A stretch of 64,000 nucleotides of DNA from Paraferrimonas sedimenticola. Its GTDB lineage: Bacteria > Pseudomonadota > Gammaproteobacteria > Enterobacterales > Shewanellaceae. Below the pieces are notes generated by a model. It searched no databases and was not told the DNA's origin. It saw only the letters and a list, made by a program, of their open reading frames with translations. Made by a program: the position numbers and the translations under genes. The stretch covers positions 124,001 to 188,000 of the forward strand of contig NZ_NRIR01000005.1 of assembly GCF_002282855.1 (NCBI RefSeq). Reading direction: 5' to 3'. Below are positions 34,643-44,649 of this stretch, piece by piece (within the stretch, counting starts at the first letter, position 1; each line of letters begins with the position of its first letter).

Positions 34643-35878
34643 CTATTTGGGGTAGTTAAAGGTTTCTTTTAGGTTGGTTTCGAAGGCTTGACTGAGGCAG
34701 CTGGATTTTTCCGGAGAATCGGACAACTTCGCTACCGGATAGCCGTCGGTTTGCACCAATTTCATCACGATGGATGGCACATTACAACCGGGAATATCCG
34801 CACTAAATTTGGAACCTATGCCCACCTGCACTTGAACTTGTTGGCCAAATTCCTGATACAAGTTCAGAAGCTCCTGATTCAAATCCTGTGCGTCGCTGAA
34901 AATAATGGCTTTGGTGCGCGGATCGATTCCCAATCTCTGGTAATGAGCAATGGCCTTTTTAGCAAACAGAGCTGGGTCACCAGAGTCTTGTCTGAGCCCG
35001 TCGTAGAGCTTGGCCGAGTATCGGTCAAAGTCTCTGAAAAACGCGTCCATCCCCACTGTATCGGTTAGTGCATAACCGGGGTCGCCCTGATACACGCGGA
35101 TCCAATTGCGCAGGGCTTTGCGTTGGAATTTGTGCAGCACCGCCAACTGCTGATGCGCCATAAACCATTCGTGGCCTTGAGTGCCAAAGGAGTCGAGCTG
35201 CATCTCGCGAGCAATATGCATGTTTGATGTGCCGGCAAACACGTCTTTAGGTAGGGCGCGACGCAGGTAATTTATCATCTCCCAGTGTGCGGTGTAGCTA
35301 ACCCGACGGCGCGTGCCAAAATCGAAAACTTGCAACCCAGACAAGTCCAAATCCATGGCTTTGGCTTTGTCTAAAAAATCAGCAACCTTGTGGGCCATAC
35401 ACTCTTTTTGCTGCTCAATACTGGCCTCAGGAAAGCAATGACGGTGGCGAATCTCACTGACGATAGTGAGTACAAATACCTCGAAGTGAATCACGTCTAG
35501 CCAACTGCCCTTAGCCTCAATGGCAAGCTGAGCTTGATTGTTGACGCTGATTTGGCACAGGCGAGGGTTGAGCTTGTAGTGGCTGAGGTAGTTGATAAAG
35601 GCTGGCTTAAAGTAGCCACATTTGTCGCCGGGTTGACGCCCCAGCGACTGCAAGTACCAGATATCCGATTGGCTAAAACGCAAGTCCGACAGCGCCTCGA
35701 CCTCGGCGCGTACTTCAGCAACGTAAGGGCTAAAGTCTTCGTCGCTACGCACCTGAAACTGCATCGCGACTTCGGTATCGGTGAATAACTCAAAGATAGC
35801 CTGGTGAGTGAACAGCTTATATAGGTCGGTATCCAACAGAGATTGGATAATGCGTCCAGGGCGAAATTGACCGCGCAT
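34643..35878 (-). CDS. pncB: Nicotinate phosphoribosyltransferase
   Basis: A 411-residue enzyme that makes nicotinate mononucleotide from nicotinate and PRPP, feeding the Preiss-Handler route. Family landmarks are SLLDTDLYKLFTHQAIF at the N-terminus, FGTRRRVSYTAHW mid-protein (catalytic and PRPP region), GTSNMHIAREM and the DQYDSG-like YDGLRQDSGDP loop. I start at ATG 35878 because GGAGG lies 5 bases upstream; the frame extends to 35914 without such a site. It is the first gene of the pncB-nadE pair. Confidence 0.95.
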   Translation of the reverse strand: MRGQFRPGRIIQSLLDTDLYKLFTHQAIFELFTDTEVAMQFQVRSDEDFSPYVAEVRAEVEALSDLRFSQSDIWYLQSLGRQPGDKCGYFKPAFINYLSHYKLNPRLCQISVNNQAQLAIEAKGSWLDVIHFEVFVLTIVSEIRHRHCFPEASIEQQKECMAHKVADFLDKAKAMDLDLSGLQVFDFGTRRRVSYTAHWEMINYLRRALPKDVFAGTSNMHIAREMQLDSFGTQGHEWFMAHQQLAVLHKFQRKALRNWIRVYQGDPGYALTDTVGMDAFFRDFDRYSAKLYDGLRQDSGDPALFAKKAIAHYQRLGIDPRTKAIIFSDAQDLNQELLNLYQEFGQQVQVQVGIGSKFSADIPGCNVPSIVMKLVQTDGYPVAKLSDSPEKSSCLSQAFETNLKETFNYPK

Positions 35879-35914
35879 AATGGCCTCCAAGCATGGGCTC
35901 GTGACATGGCTCAC

Positions 35915-35935
35915 ATAGCATGCAATACATGTTAT
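35915..35935. promoter_or_regulatory. Possible operator upstream of pncB
   Basis: ATAGCATG-CAATA-CATGTTAT: 8-base arms matching at seven of eight positions, 37 bases before the pncB start. The location fits a repressor of NAD salvage (NrtR-, NiaR- or NadQ-like), but I recognise no known consensus. Confidence 0.3.
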
Positions 35936-36019
35936 TAAATTGTTGTCTAGGTTGCCAATTCAGTTCAGTCTAGAAGTGTTCCCTATCGGGCCTAGGTGGT
36001 CGCCAAATCGGAGTTGTCG

Positions 36020-36751
36020 ATGCCCGCGTTATTGAATTTTATTCGCGCGTTTTTCTCGAGTTTTAAAAATCTCCTTCCCATCATTTTGGTGGTTGCCTTC
36101 TTTCAGCTGGTGGTTCTCGACCAACCCATGCCTCAGCTAGCTTCTATGCTCATCGGTTTGCTGCTGGTGGCCATGGGCCTGACCCTGTTTGTGTTCGGTT
36201 TGAATCTGGGCCTGTTTCCCATTGGCGAGACCTTGGCCAAAGCGCTGGCTCGAAAAGGCAGCTTGTTTTGGCTGTTTACCTTTGCGTTTTTACTGGGGTT
36301 TGGCACCACCATCGCCGAGCCTGCTCTCACTGCTATCGCCAGTAAAGCCGCCAGTGTGGCGGCTGCTGCCGGAGATGTGGCGGACAATACCCAAGCCAAA
36401 TCCAGCTATGCCTGGGGCTTGAGATTAACCGTTGCTCTATCAGTGGGGGTGGCCATTGTGCTTGGGGTGTTGCGCATCATTAAAGGCTGGCCGATACATC
36501 TGATGATCATCGGTGGTTATGTGGCGGTGATTGTTCTGACCTTTTTCGCGCCCAAGAGCATCATTGGTATCGCCTACGACTCGGGAGCTGTGACCACTTC
36601 GACTATCACAGTGCCCTTGGTTACCGCGCTTGGCGTAGGTTTGGCCAGCAGTATTAAAGGGCGTAACCCCATGCTAGATGGCTTTGGCTTAATTGCTTTT
36701 GCCAGTCTGACGCCAATGATTTTCGTGCTGATTTTCGGGATGCTGCGCTGA
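36020..36751 (+). CDS. DUF1538 membrane protein, first subunit
   Basis: A 243-residue integral membrane protein with about seven hydrophobic helices, of the DUF1538 family. Conserved motifs shared with the next gene are [32 protein letters not shown] and [16 protein letters not shown] start at ATG 36020 with GGAG at 36010; the frame opens at a GTG at 35996. From memory, a pair of DUF1538 proteins (UmpAB) from Halomonas was reported as a two-component Na+(Li+,K+)/H+ antiporter, so ion exchange is a reasonable guess. The stop overlaps the next start (TGATG). Confidence 0.8.
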   Translation: MPALLNFIRAFFSSFKNLLPIILVVAFFQLVVLDQPMPQLASMLIGLLLVAMGLTLFVFGLNLGLFPIGETLAKALARKGSLFWLFTFAFLLGFGTTIAEPALTAIASKAASVAAAAGDVADNTQAKSSYAWGLRLTVALSVGVAIVLGVLRIIKGWPIHLMIIGGYVAVIVLTFFAPKSIIGIAYDSGAVTTSTITVPLVTALGVGLASSIKGRNPMLDGFGLIAFASLTPMIFVLIFGMLR

Positions 36752-37557
36752 TGGAAGTACTCGCTAGAATTCTCACCAGTTTCGCCTCTACTTGTGTGGA
36801 TGTGTTGCCGATTGTCACCGTGATGTTCGCCTTCCAGTTGGGTGTACTCAAGCAGGGCATACCGAATTGGCCCAAAGTTGTATTGGGTTTTGTGTATGTG
36901 ATTATTGGCCTGTCCTTGTTTCTGGTTGGGCTGGAAATGGCCTTATTCCCCCTTGGCGAGACCATGGCCAAGCAGCTCACCGCGCCGGACTTCATTGATA
37001 CCTCAGGCGGCGTGTTGGCGGATCAGTTGGACTGGGCCGATTACTACTGGGTTTATTTGTTTGCTGCAGCCATTGGTTTTAGCACCACGATTGCTGAGCC
37101 AGCGTTATTGGCGGTAGCCATCAAGGCCAATCAAGTTTCGGCAGGGGCAATTAGCGTCACTGGCCTGCGAATTTCAGTAGCCATCGGTGCTGCGATTGGC
37201 ATCGCTCTGGGCTGCTACCGGATTGTGGTGGGTGACCCTATTCATTACTACATTATTGCCGCCTACGTGGTGGTGATTATCCAAACCTCACGAGCGCCTA
37301 AAATGATCATACCCTTGGCCTATGATTCCGGTGGTGTCACTACATCGACGGTGACTGTGCCTTTGGTGGCAGCGCTTGGGCTGGGCTTGGCGTCCAGTGT
37401 CGAAGGGCGCAGCCCGCTTATTGATGGCTTTGGCTTAATTGCCTTCGCCTGTCTGTTTCCCATTATCAGTGTGATGACCTATGCCCAAATTAGTCAGTGG
37501 CTAAGCCGTCGTCGCAAACAAGAAGAGCAAGGAGACTCGCAATGCGCTTCAAGCTAA
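36751..37557 (+). CDS. DUF1538 membrane protein, second subunit
   Basis: A 268-residue paralogue of the preceding protein with the same motif order: [37 protein letters not shown] and [15 protein letters not shown]. It has an additional hydrophilic insert (DFIDTSGGVLADQLDWADYY) before the helix that leads into the first motif. The internal repeat across two genes suggests a heterodimeric or pseudo-symmetrical transporter. It shares the TGATG overlap with the first subunit, and its 3' end overlaps the PII gene by 16 bases. Confidence 0.8.
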   Translation: MEVLARILTSFASTCVDVLPIVTVMFAFQLGVLKQGIPNWPKVVLGFVYVIIGLSLFLVGLEMALFPLGETMAKQLTAPDFIDTSGGVLADQLDWADYYWVYLFAAAIGFSTTIAEPALLAVAIKANQVSAGAISVTGLRISVAIGAAIGIALGCYRIVVGDPIHYYIIAAYVVVIIQTSRAPKMIIPLAYDSGGVTTSTVTVPLVAALGLGLASSVEGRSPLIDGFGLIAFACLFPIISVMTYAQISQWLSRRRKQEEQGDSQCASS

Positions 37558-37892
37558 TTTTGGCCTTTGTCGAAGAGGCCGATACCGAGGCTGTGATTGA
37601 TGCTACCCGTAAAGCCGGAGCCACCGGGGCTACGGTGATCAATCACGCCAGAGGTGAGGGCATTACCCCGCACAAGTCGTTTTTTGGGTTGGAATTAGAC
37701 CTAGCTCGCGACGTGATTTTGTTCGTGGTAGAGGAGCACCTAGCACGGGGTATTCTTGAGGTCATCGAACAAACCGGCGGTTTTGAAACGGGTTCGGGCA
37801 AAGGGATCGCCATTCAAATTGGGGTGGAAGATGCGGTGGGCGTTAGCCACCAAGTCGCCAGTCTGCGCAAATCCATTGAGGAGCAATTATGA
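37542..37892 (+). CDS. PII-like signalling protein
   Basis: A 116-residue protein with the ferredoxin-like PII fold: MRFKLILAFVEEADTEAVIDATRKAGATGATVINHARG, then the T-loop region, ARDVILFVVEEHLARGILEVIEQ and GSGKGIAIQIGVEDAVG, which resembles the PII nucleotide-binding C-terminal strand. The T-loop is short and lacks the uridylylated Tyr of GlnB/GlnK, so covalent control is unlikely. AGGAG at 37530 supports ATG 37542. Its position suggests that it gates the DUF1538 transporter in response to nucleotides, as SbtB or GlnK gate their transporters; that is inference. Confidence 0.75.
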   Translation: MRFKLILAFVEEADTEAVIDATRKAGATGATVINHARGEGITPHKSFFGLELDLARDVILFVVEEHLARGILEVIEQTGGFETGSGKGIAIQIGVEDAVGVSHQVASLRKSIEEQL

Positions 37893-38293
37893 ACCAGTCA
37901 GAGAACCTAGTGAGAGTTCTAGAAGTCATGAGCCAAGACTATGCCTTGGTGGATGGCATGAACACCATCGCTGAAGCGATTGAAGTGGCCAGTAAAGCCA
38001 ATGTACAAGTGCTGTTGGTCAATAAACGCCACGAGGACGACGAGTTTGGCATGGTGCTAATGAGCGACATCGCTAAGCAAGTGGTCTCTAGAGACCGAGC
38101 GCCAGAGCGGGTCAATGTCTACGAAATTATGATAAAGCCAGTATTGTCGGTACGCGGGCGAATGGACGTGCGCTATTGTGCGCGCTTATTTGAGCGCTTT
38201 GGCATTCACACCGCGCCTGTGATCGATGAGGATCAGATCCAAGGGGTGGTGAACTACCAGGATATCGTGCTTAAGGGAATGAGCAGCCGTTAA
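37889..38293 (+). CDS. Two-CBS-domain protein
   Basis: A 134-residue stand-alone pair of CBS domains. Strands and helices of the first run from residue 15 (YALVDGMNTIAEAIEVASKANVQVLLVNKR) and of the second from residue 74 (IMIKPVLSVRGRMDVRYCARLFERFGIHTAPVID). CBS pairs bind adenosine nucleotides or related ligands. It overlaps the PII gene by 4 bases (ATGA), so all four genes form one operon and two separate nucleotide-sensing modules accompany one transporter. Confidence 0.8.
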   Translation: MNQSENLVRVLEVMSQDYALVDGMNTIAEAIEVASKANVQVLLVNKRHEDDEFGMVLMSDIAKQVVSRDRAPERVNVYEIMIKPVLSVRGRMDVRYCARLFERFGIHTAPVIDEDQIQGVVNYQDIVLKGMSSR

Positions 38294-39486
38294 CGGCTGC
38301 CCTTTATTTGCTCGCTAGCCCACACGTAAGCCTTAGTGTGGGCATCAGCGACTTGAACCACAGATAAGCGCATCAATGCCGCTTGTTGGGCGCATTGGTT
38401 CCACTGACCGTTTTCAAAGGCGCAGACTAACTCAAGCAGTTCGGCGAGCGGACCGTGTTTGTGCAACAAGGCCTGCTCCATATCTTCGTTCAATCCCAGC
38501 CCTTGCAGGGCCTCTTCGAGCGGGCGGTCCATCACTGCATCAATCAAGGACAGCATGCCAGCCAGATAAGCACTGGTGGCGTTACCGCCGTTAATAGAGT
38601 CCGCCAAAGTTTCGCAGAACTTGGCGCGAGTCAGGCAGTGATGCAGAAGCGCTGTTGGCTTACCGGTGGTGGAGGCCAGAACAAACTGCAGGGTTAAAAA
38701 GCGCTTAATCTCTCGCTGCCCCAACATCACCGCGGCTTGTCGAATCGAATTAACCTTGGCCTCTCGAGCAAAGGCCGCCGAGTTGGCGTATTTGAGCAAA
38801 GCCACCGACAGTGCCACGTCGCGCTCGACAATTGACACAATCTTGCTCAGCTCCAAGCTCGCCTGGCTGGTTTCAAATAGCAGCTCGGCCAAAACGGTTT
38901 GGGTGGGATTGAGCTCCGACGGGTTAGCGCTGTCTGGGGTCAGATAAAAGCGCCCCTGAAAATAGCGAGCACCCATGCTTTTTAATTGATGAAAGCTGGT
39001 GTAATCGTTCACGCCGGTGATCACCAACTTAGTGGGTTGGCCTGGGTGAAACTCATTGATGATTTCTTGCAGTCGCTCGCCGGAGACCGAATCGGCCGCC
39101 AAGCGCACGTAATCCAAATGGGTGTACAGTGGCTGCCAGTCGCGATCCACGGCGACTTTATCCACCATCACACTCAGGCCCAGTTGCTTGAGCTTTTTAA
39201 ACTGCTCGATGCGCTCGTCTGTTGGGCTTTGCGACAGGCTAAAACCATGGATTAACTGGCCGCTTTGCCAGCCTTTGAGCAGGGGGCGAGCCGCTTTGCT
39301 CAGCCCACCACTAACCATTAGTTTTTTGTCTTGAGCGAGCAGTTTTAAGCGCTCGATATAGGCGACAAAACTTTGGTCTGGGCATTGTTCAGCGATGCGA
39401 TCCAGCTTGTCTGACGTTCGCATTTCGGTGGCAAGTGTATTACCACGTTTATCGAGAATAGGGGATGCTTGGCACAGTGCGGTCAT
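38290..39486 (-). CDS. Degenerate EAL-HDOD signalling protein
   Basis: A 398-residue YuxH-type protein. Residues about 1-185 resemble an EAL phosphodiesterase domain ending with GARYFQGRFYLTP, but the Glu-x-Leu signature and most metal ligands are missing, so it probably does not cleave cyclic di-GMP. Residues about 195-398 are an HDOD domain (LSKIVSIVERDVALSVALLKYANSAAF, then IRQAAVMLGQREIKRFL). Such proteins act as adaptors in motility, biofilm or stress signalling. I start at ATG 39486; the frame extends to 39537. Confidence 0.8.
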   Translation of the reverse strand: MTALCQASPILDKRGNTLATEMRTSDKLDRIAEQCPDQSFVAYIERLKLLAQDKKLMVSGGLSKAARPLLKGWQSGQLIHGFSLSQSPTDERIEQFKKLKQLGLSVMVDKVAVDRDWQPLYTHLDYVRLAADSVSGERLQEIINEFHPGQPTKLVITGVNDYTSFHQLKSMGARYFQGRFYLTPDSANPSELNPTQTVLAELLFETSQASLELSKIVSIVERDVALSVALLKYANSAAFAREAKVNSIRQAAVMLGQREIKRFLTLQFVLASTTGKPTALLHHCLTRAKFCETLADSINGGNATSAYLAGMLSLIDAVMDRPLEEALQGLGLNEDMEQALLHKHGPLAELLELVCAFENGQWNQCAQQAALMRLSVVQVADAHTKAYVWASEQIKGSR

Positions 39487-39565
39487 GGCGACTCTTATTA
39501 TTTCTGGACTCTCGCAATCGAGTATACCGAGGAACAATAGCGCTCGCTAGCCAGAGTTTTACCAC

Positions 39566-39592
39566 AAAAAAAGCCCTCCAGTTAGGAGGGCT
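39566..39592 (-). terminator. Terminator of the S8 protease gene
   Basis: Stem AGCCCTCC/GGAGGGCT (39572-39579 with 39585-39592), 5-base loop. On the minus strand it is followed by a run of seven T, 24 bases after the protease stop. Confidence 0.85.
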
Positions 39593-39615
39593 AAAAGGAT
39601 CGGAATTAACCTATT

Positions 39616-42600
39616 TTATTTCAATGCTTTACGACGAATCGCACAGCAGGCTAACAAGAATAAGCTCATCCAAGCCAGCGAACCACCGGAAGAAGGCTGT
39701 TCGACTTCTGGCTCAGGCTCAGGCTCAGGCTCAGGTGCTGGGGCCGGTTTGTTCTCGTCTACCAAAATGTCCAACACGAACTCCACTGACGCCTTATCGC
39801 TTGGGTGCGCTTTGTCAGCAATAGACACAGTGACCATGGTTTCGCCCGTGTAATCGGCATCGGCGGTCAGGTTAAACACCGCCTGGTCGTGCGTCACTTC
39901 GACAACCTCTGCGCTGATATAGTCACCAGTGACCGTTAGTGAGTTGTTGGTGTTCTTGAAGTCAGCAAACTGAACCACCAATCCTTCGAGGGTGTGGCCT
40001 TGCATCACTTGTTGATTGGCCATCTCGCCAACGTGAATGTTGCTAGGTACCTGTACCTCCACCAAGGTGGTTTCAGACTCTAGGTTTGCCGCCTCAGAAT
40101 TAACCGTCACCGACTGAGTGTCGCCGACCGCAGTTTCTAGTACCGCCGCTTTAAACTTAACCGTGAATTGAGAAGACTCAGGACCCACGTAGTCGTAACA
40201 GATAACTAGGTCGTCTTTCAGTTGCTCGTTTAAGTTGTCATAGGCATAAGTGGTACTGCGGAACTCGCCATCAAGCGGACCGTATGGACCTACGTAGCCG
40301 TGTACACCACGAACCCCTACAACACCATTAGGTTGAGCATCGGCAAAGTCGATATCGTTGTACGCCATTACGATTTCGTACTCACCATCGCCGTAGCCGT
40401 ATTCGCCAATGCGAACCAATGCTTGTGCATTGTAGTTGTCGTCAAAGGCTTTTTCCCAGTTCCACAGTGAGTAACCAGTTTCTGGATCTGTGCTGCTGTT
40501 GGCTAACTTGGCTGTGGTCATGCCGCGATAGTCGACAATCAAGTAGTCACCCAGCCCCAACACTGTGATACCGGTATTTTCGAAGGTATCAAGCGGTGTG
40601 TAGTGAGCGTAGTGGTAGCTGCTCGTTACCGGTGGGCCGATGATTAGGTCGTTCATTGGCATGATGATCAGTCCATCATCACCACCTGGATCATAGCTAC
40701 TGTCTAGCTCTTCGCTGTAGAAGCCTGTCCAGTTTAGAGCAATCAAGTCCAACGGGAAGTTGCGCTGTTGATGCAGTGCGAAATGTCGCGGACCCACAGT
40801 TGCATGAGTGTTGGTGCCGGTTAAATCTAACCAACCGTTGCCTAAGAAACTGACGGTAAGCGCAGGGCGAGCGTCGAAGTTACCGTACATCGCCAGAGGC
40901 TTGTCAAAGTAGTCAGACAAGACGATATACGGATTGGCGCTATAGCCCGCAGGGCCAGGGTTCCAAGAGCCGTCGATGTCCGGATAGATTCGAGCGTCGG
41001 TAATGAAATCGATGTAAGTACCTTGCTCAGCGTTTGACTGACCAAAGTTGGGCACGCGACACAGAGGGTCGTTCTCGTTGGTGGTCATCTCATAGCGACG
41101 TTCCCAGTCGCGAGAGTTCAACTGCTCGGTGTCGATACTCAAGGTACCGTCTAGCACGCTGATGTTTTCGGCTAAAGCCATTGGCGCTTGAATCGACTCT
41201 TCGATTAAGTACAAACCATCGCTTAATTGAGCTTGTACCGATAGGGCGCGATCCATGCCACTTAGGTTTGGTGCAACCTTAACTTCAAAGTCGAGAATGT
41301 CGCCAGGGCGCGCTACCGACTGAGAAGGGGTAACGCTGACATCATTGCCATCGCGTTCTAGACGCAAAGCAGAAAAGCCAATATTACCTGGGTTTTGCGC
41401 GTCGCTGCCGATGTCTAGCATTGAGTAGTAAACTTCGCTGTCTTTGGTTGGGAAATCCCAATTGAACAGCATTTCGTACTCTTGGTAAGAGTTGGCTACC
41501 GCAGGGCCTTCTAGCCAGAAGTCGGAGGTTTCGGTGTTGCTAACCACGCCGCTAAGCAATGCAAAGGACTCGGTGGCACCACCTTGTACACCCATTAACG
41601 GGCTATGGATTAACACCCAATAGTCACCGGCGTCTGGATAGTTGATTGAACAGAAGTTCTCAGCAGTAGATGAGATTGAAGCACAAATTACTTCGTCATC
41701 AAACTGGATGACTCCGTCCTGGTTCTTATCAATACCCATAAAGAGTTGCGGCTTACCATAGGCTTCGCCACCCATGAAGTCGGCGGTAGAGCTCAAACGC
41801 TCTTGGATTTCCGCTACCACACGGGTTGCATCGCTGCCGACGCTTAGCCAGTACTCAAAGCTTGATTCAGGGGATAAGGCTTCAGGATCTCTAAGCGCCT
41901 TCTTGTCCCACGCTGCTTCTTGTTTAAGCACAATCTCGGTGCGATTGGCCAATACAGGCTCCATCACACGGCTGTTAAACTCAGAAATCGAGCCTAAGCG
42001 AGTTCTTGGCAACTGATAGTTGCCCGAGTCGCGATTCAAGCTCAGATTTAGGTCCGATGGCAGCGCAACGGCTTTGTGTTGCATTTCCATTGGCCAGTTT
42101 AGGGTTGGCAAGTGGGCTTGGTCAGGTACCAGTGACACATTGCCGACCACTGCAATTTCCATGTCATGGGATTGCGAGTGACTGTTGATCACCGATGCGG
42201 TCACAGTAACCACTTGAGACTCGCCTTTTTTCAGCGAGAAGCTTGAAGGGTTTACTTTAATGTCCAAGCTGACTTCGCTGATATCCGTCTCGGCGGTCCA
42301 GCTACCGTCTTCTGTAGCCGTTACCGTGCGCAGCCAGGTACAGGTGCCGTTGCACTCGTAGTTGATCAAGTGAGGAAGGTTTAGACCGCTTACTACACCG
42401 CCGTTTTCTGGGTTGGCGTCGACAAAGCGCTGAATGGTTTCATCCATCACTAGGCCAGGGTTCAAAGCGGCTTCGATGTTAATCAAGCCATGACCTTGCT
42501 CTGCGGAAACCGCATCAAACTCTTGGCCAAACACGTTAACCGATTTGAGTTTGGCTTGGGCTGTCATCAGAATCGCTGACTGTACTTGGGTAGGGGTCCA

Positions 42601-44649
42601 ATCAGGGTTGGCTTGGCGAATCAAAGCGGCTGCACCAGCCACGTGAGGCGAGGCCATCGACGTACCTGACTATAAGCTATACTCGCCAACCATGCCCGGG
42701 TCGGCAAATGGCATAGATTGGGTGTCTGGCGCGTAGATGTTAACCCCAGGCGCGGTAAGGCTTGGGAATATATTACCTACGTAAGTTCTTGAAGGTCCGC
42801 GAGAGGAGAATTGGGCCAGCTTATCGGCATTAGATTCGTCGATATGACGCTCCATAGCGTTGGCTTCAATAGTGATCTGCGGATCGATTGCCGTCTGCTT
42901 CCAGCTCACCAGAGCATTTCCAGCTTCATAGCTGATGTTGGCACCTGGTAGTGGGAACAAGTCGTCGTACAAGTCTTGGATAGATTCACTGTTGAACAGC
43001 AAGAAACCGCCGGCACCGGCTTTCATAACCTTGTCGGCTTTGGCAACACGGGCAATATTGTTGGCTAGCTCGTAGCCGCGCTCACACAACACAATTTCAT
43101 CGGCAGCGAAGGTGTTCTCGGCAAAATCGTCAATACAGTATTGATTGCCATAATCAGCAGCGTAAACCAACTTACCGGTTATACCATCACTGACGCCTTT
43201 GGCTTGAGTTAAGTAGTGTAATTTTGACTCGGGAAAGGCTTCACCGCTTGAGGTAGGGTTAGAAAGCAGCTTTTCGCCGGCAGAAATACTGCGGCTATGG
43301 GTTGAAGCCGCTACAGCCATCAACCAAGGCGAAGAGTGATCAGCTCGAAGGTGGGCGTCGTTACCCACGGCGGCTGCAACTACGATACCTGCTTCACGAG
43401 CAGCGAGAAAAGCCATCTCTGTCGCGTCGATCCATGGCAGCATCTCGCCACCACCAACGGAAAAGTTAATGACATCAACACCATCGGCGATCGCGTCATC
43501 AATCGCTTTCAAAACTGTCGGAGTATCACAAGCATTGATTAGCCCTTGGGCGAAACACACCTGGTAAGAAATGATGTTGGCATGAGGCGCTACGCCAGAG
43601 ATGGTACCCATCTCCAGACCGGTATTAATACCATCGCCTTGTTGGCCAATTTCAGGCACGACATAAGGTACTTGATGCAGCACGTTACCTGCCGCGGTAC
43701 CTGCCACGTGTGAGCCATGACCTTGGTAATCTTCGCCGTTTTCCGGTGCAATGCCGTCGTAGTAACTAGTGATATCCGAGTAGCTGCGTACCCCAATCAA
43801 CTTAGAGTTACACAGGTGCTCAAATCCCTCGATAGCGCAATCACCTACGTAGACCCCTTCGCCATAGGGGTTTTTCACCGTGTAGCCATCGTCACCTGTG
43901 GCGGCGAACGCTGGGTGTTGGGTGTTAATACCCGTATCAAGTACACCGACAATAATGCCTTCACCCTTGAACGCCAAGCCGTGGTCGTTGTCGCCCAACC
44001 AGGCTGATTCAGCGCCGATGTGCTGCGGACCCACGTCCGTTGAAATTTGGATTGGCTTGGCACGTTGCACAAACTCCACTTCGCCAAGCTGACTTAGGCG
44101 CTGGGCTTGCTCTTGGGTCATGCGAGCGCTGAAACCGTTGGTGGCGTAGGTGTATCGCTGCTCCACTTCAACCGACACGCCTAGGGCTGCGGCTTTGGAT
44201 ATTACCTGAGTCTGTTGTTGCTCAAGTACGCTGCGGTACTGTTGTACAGCGCTGTTGCGCTTCAGACTGGTCTTAATGCTAGATAATTGGTTGGCTTGAA
44301 TTGCCGCTTGAGTGGATATTGGCGCATCCGCTAATCCACCAGTGTAACTGGCTACCGGTTGCTGCTTGAGACGCACAATGTAGCTATGCTCGCCAGACAG
44401 TCCGTTTTCCCATACGAACTTCTGCTTTGGTTGAGCGATGATTTGGTTAACACCGCCGATGGACTGAAGCTTGCTAGTATCGATTGAATTGGTCGCCTGG
44501 CTTTGGACAGCCGAGGCCTTGATAGGTTGATAGGCCGGCTTGAGTACGCGCGCATCCGAAAGGGTCGGGGCACTCGAAGACGCTGCAGCAGCGACACCAG
44601 TCGCGTAGAGCGCTGCAGAGATCACGGCACTGACTCGGGTTAGTTTCAT
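39616..44649 (-). pseudogene. Large secreted S8 (subtilisin-like) protease interrupted by an in-frame TAG
   Basis: One reading frame of 1,677 codons broken only by TAG at 42670-42672 (codon 660). The first part (659 residues) has a signal peptide, an I9-type propeptide (HSYIVRLKQQP to EVEFVQRAK), the catalytic Asp in GVLDTGINTQHP, the His in GHGSHVAGTAAG and a PA-domain insert. After the stop the frame continues SGTSMASPHVAGAAAL with the catalytic Ser (residue 664), an Fn3-like region, long beta-rich domains and an acidic EPEPEPEPE stretch before a GlyGly-CTERM tail (GGSLAWMSLFLLACC, then RRK). Without read-through, neither half has a full catalytic triad. It could be a fresh pseudogene, a sequencing error or read-through. 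Confidence 0.85.
42670..42672 (-). other. In-frame amber codon before catalytic serine motif
   Basis: The minus strand reads GAG TAT AGC TTA TAG TCA GGT ACG TCG ATG. Relatives typically have a Leu, Asn or similar residue where the TAG stands; TTG (Leu) to TAG is a single substitution. No frameshift is involved. Confidence 0.9.

Noticed and set aside
39616-42657. Independent 1,013-residue protein starting at MASPHVAG
   Set aside because: The start is the middle of the subtilase Ser motif and the frame continues the upstream gene; it is the 3' part of one interrupted gene.
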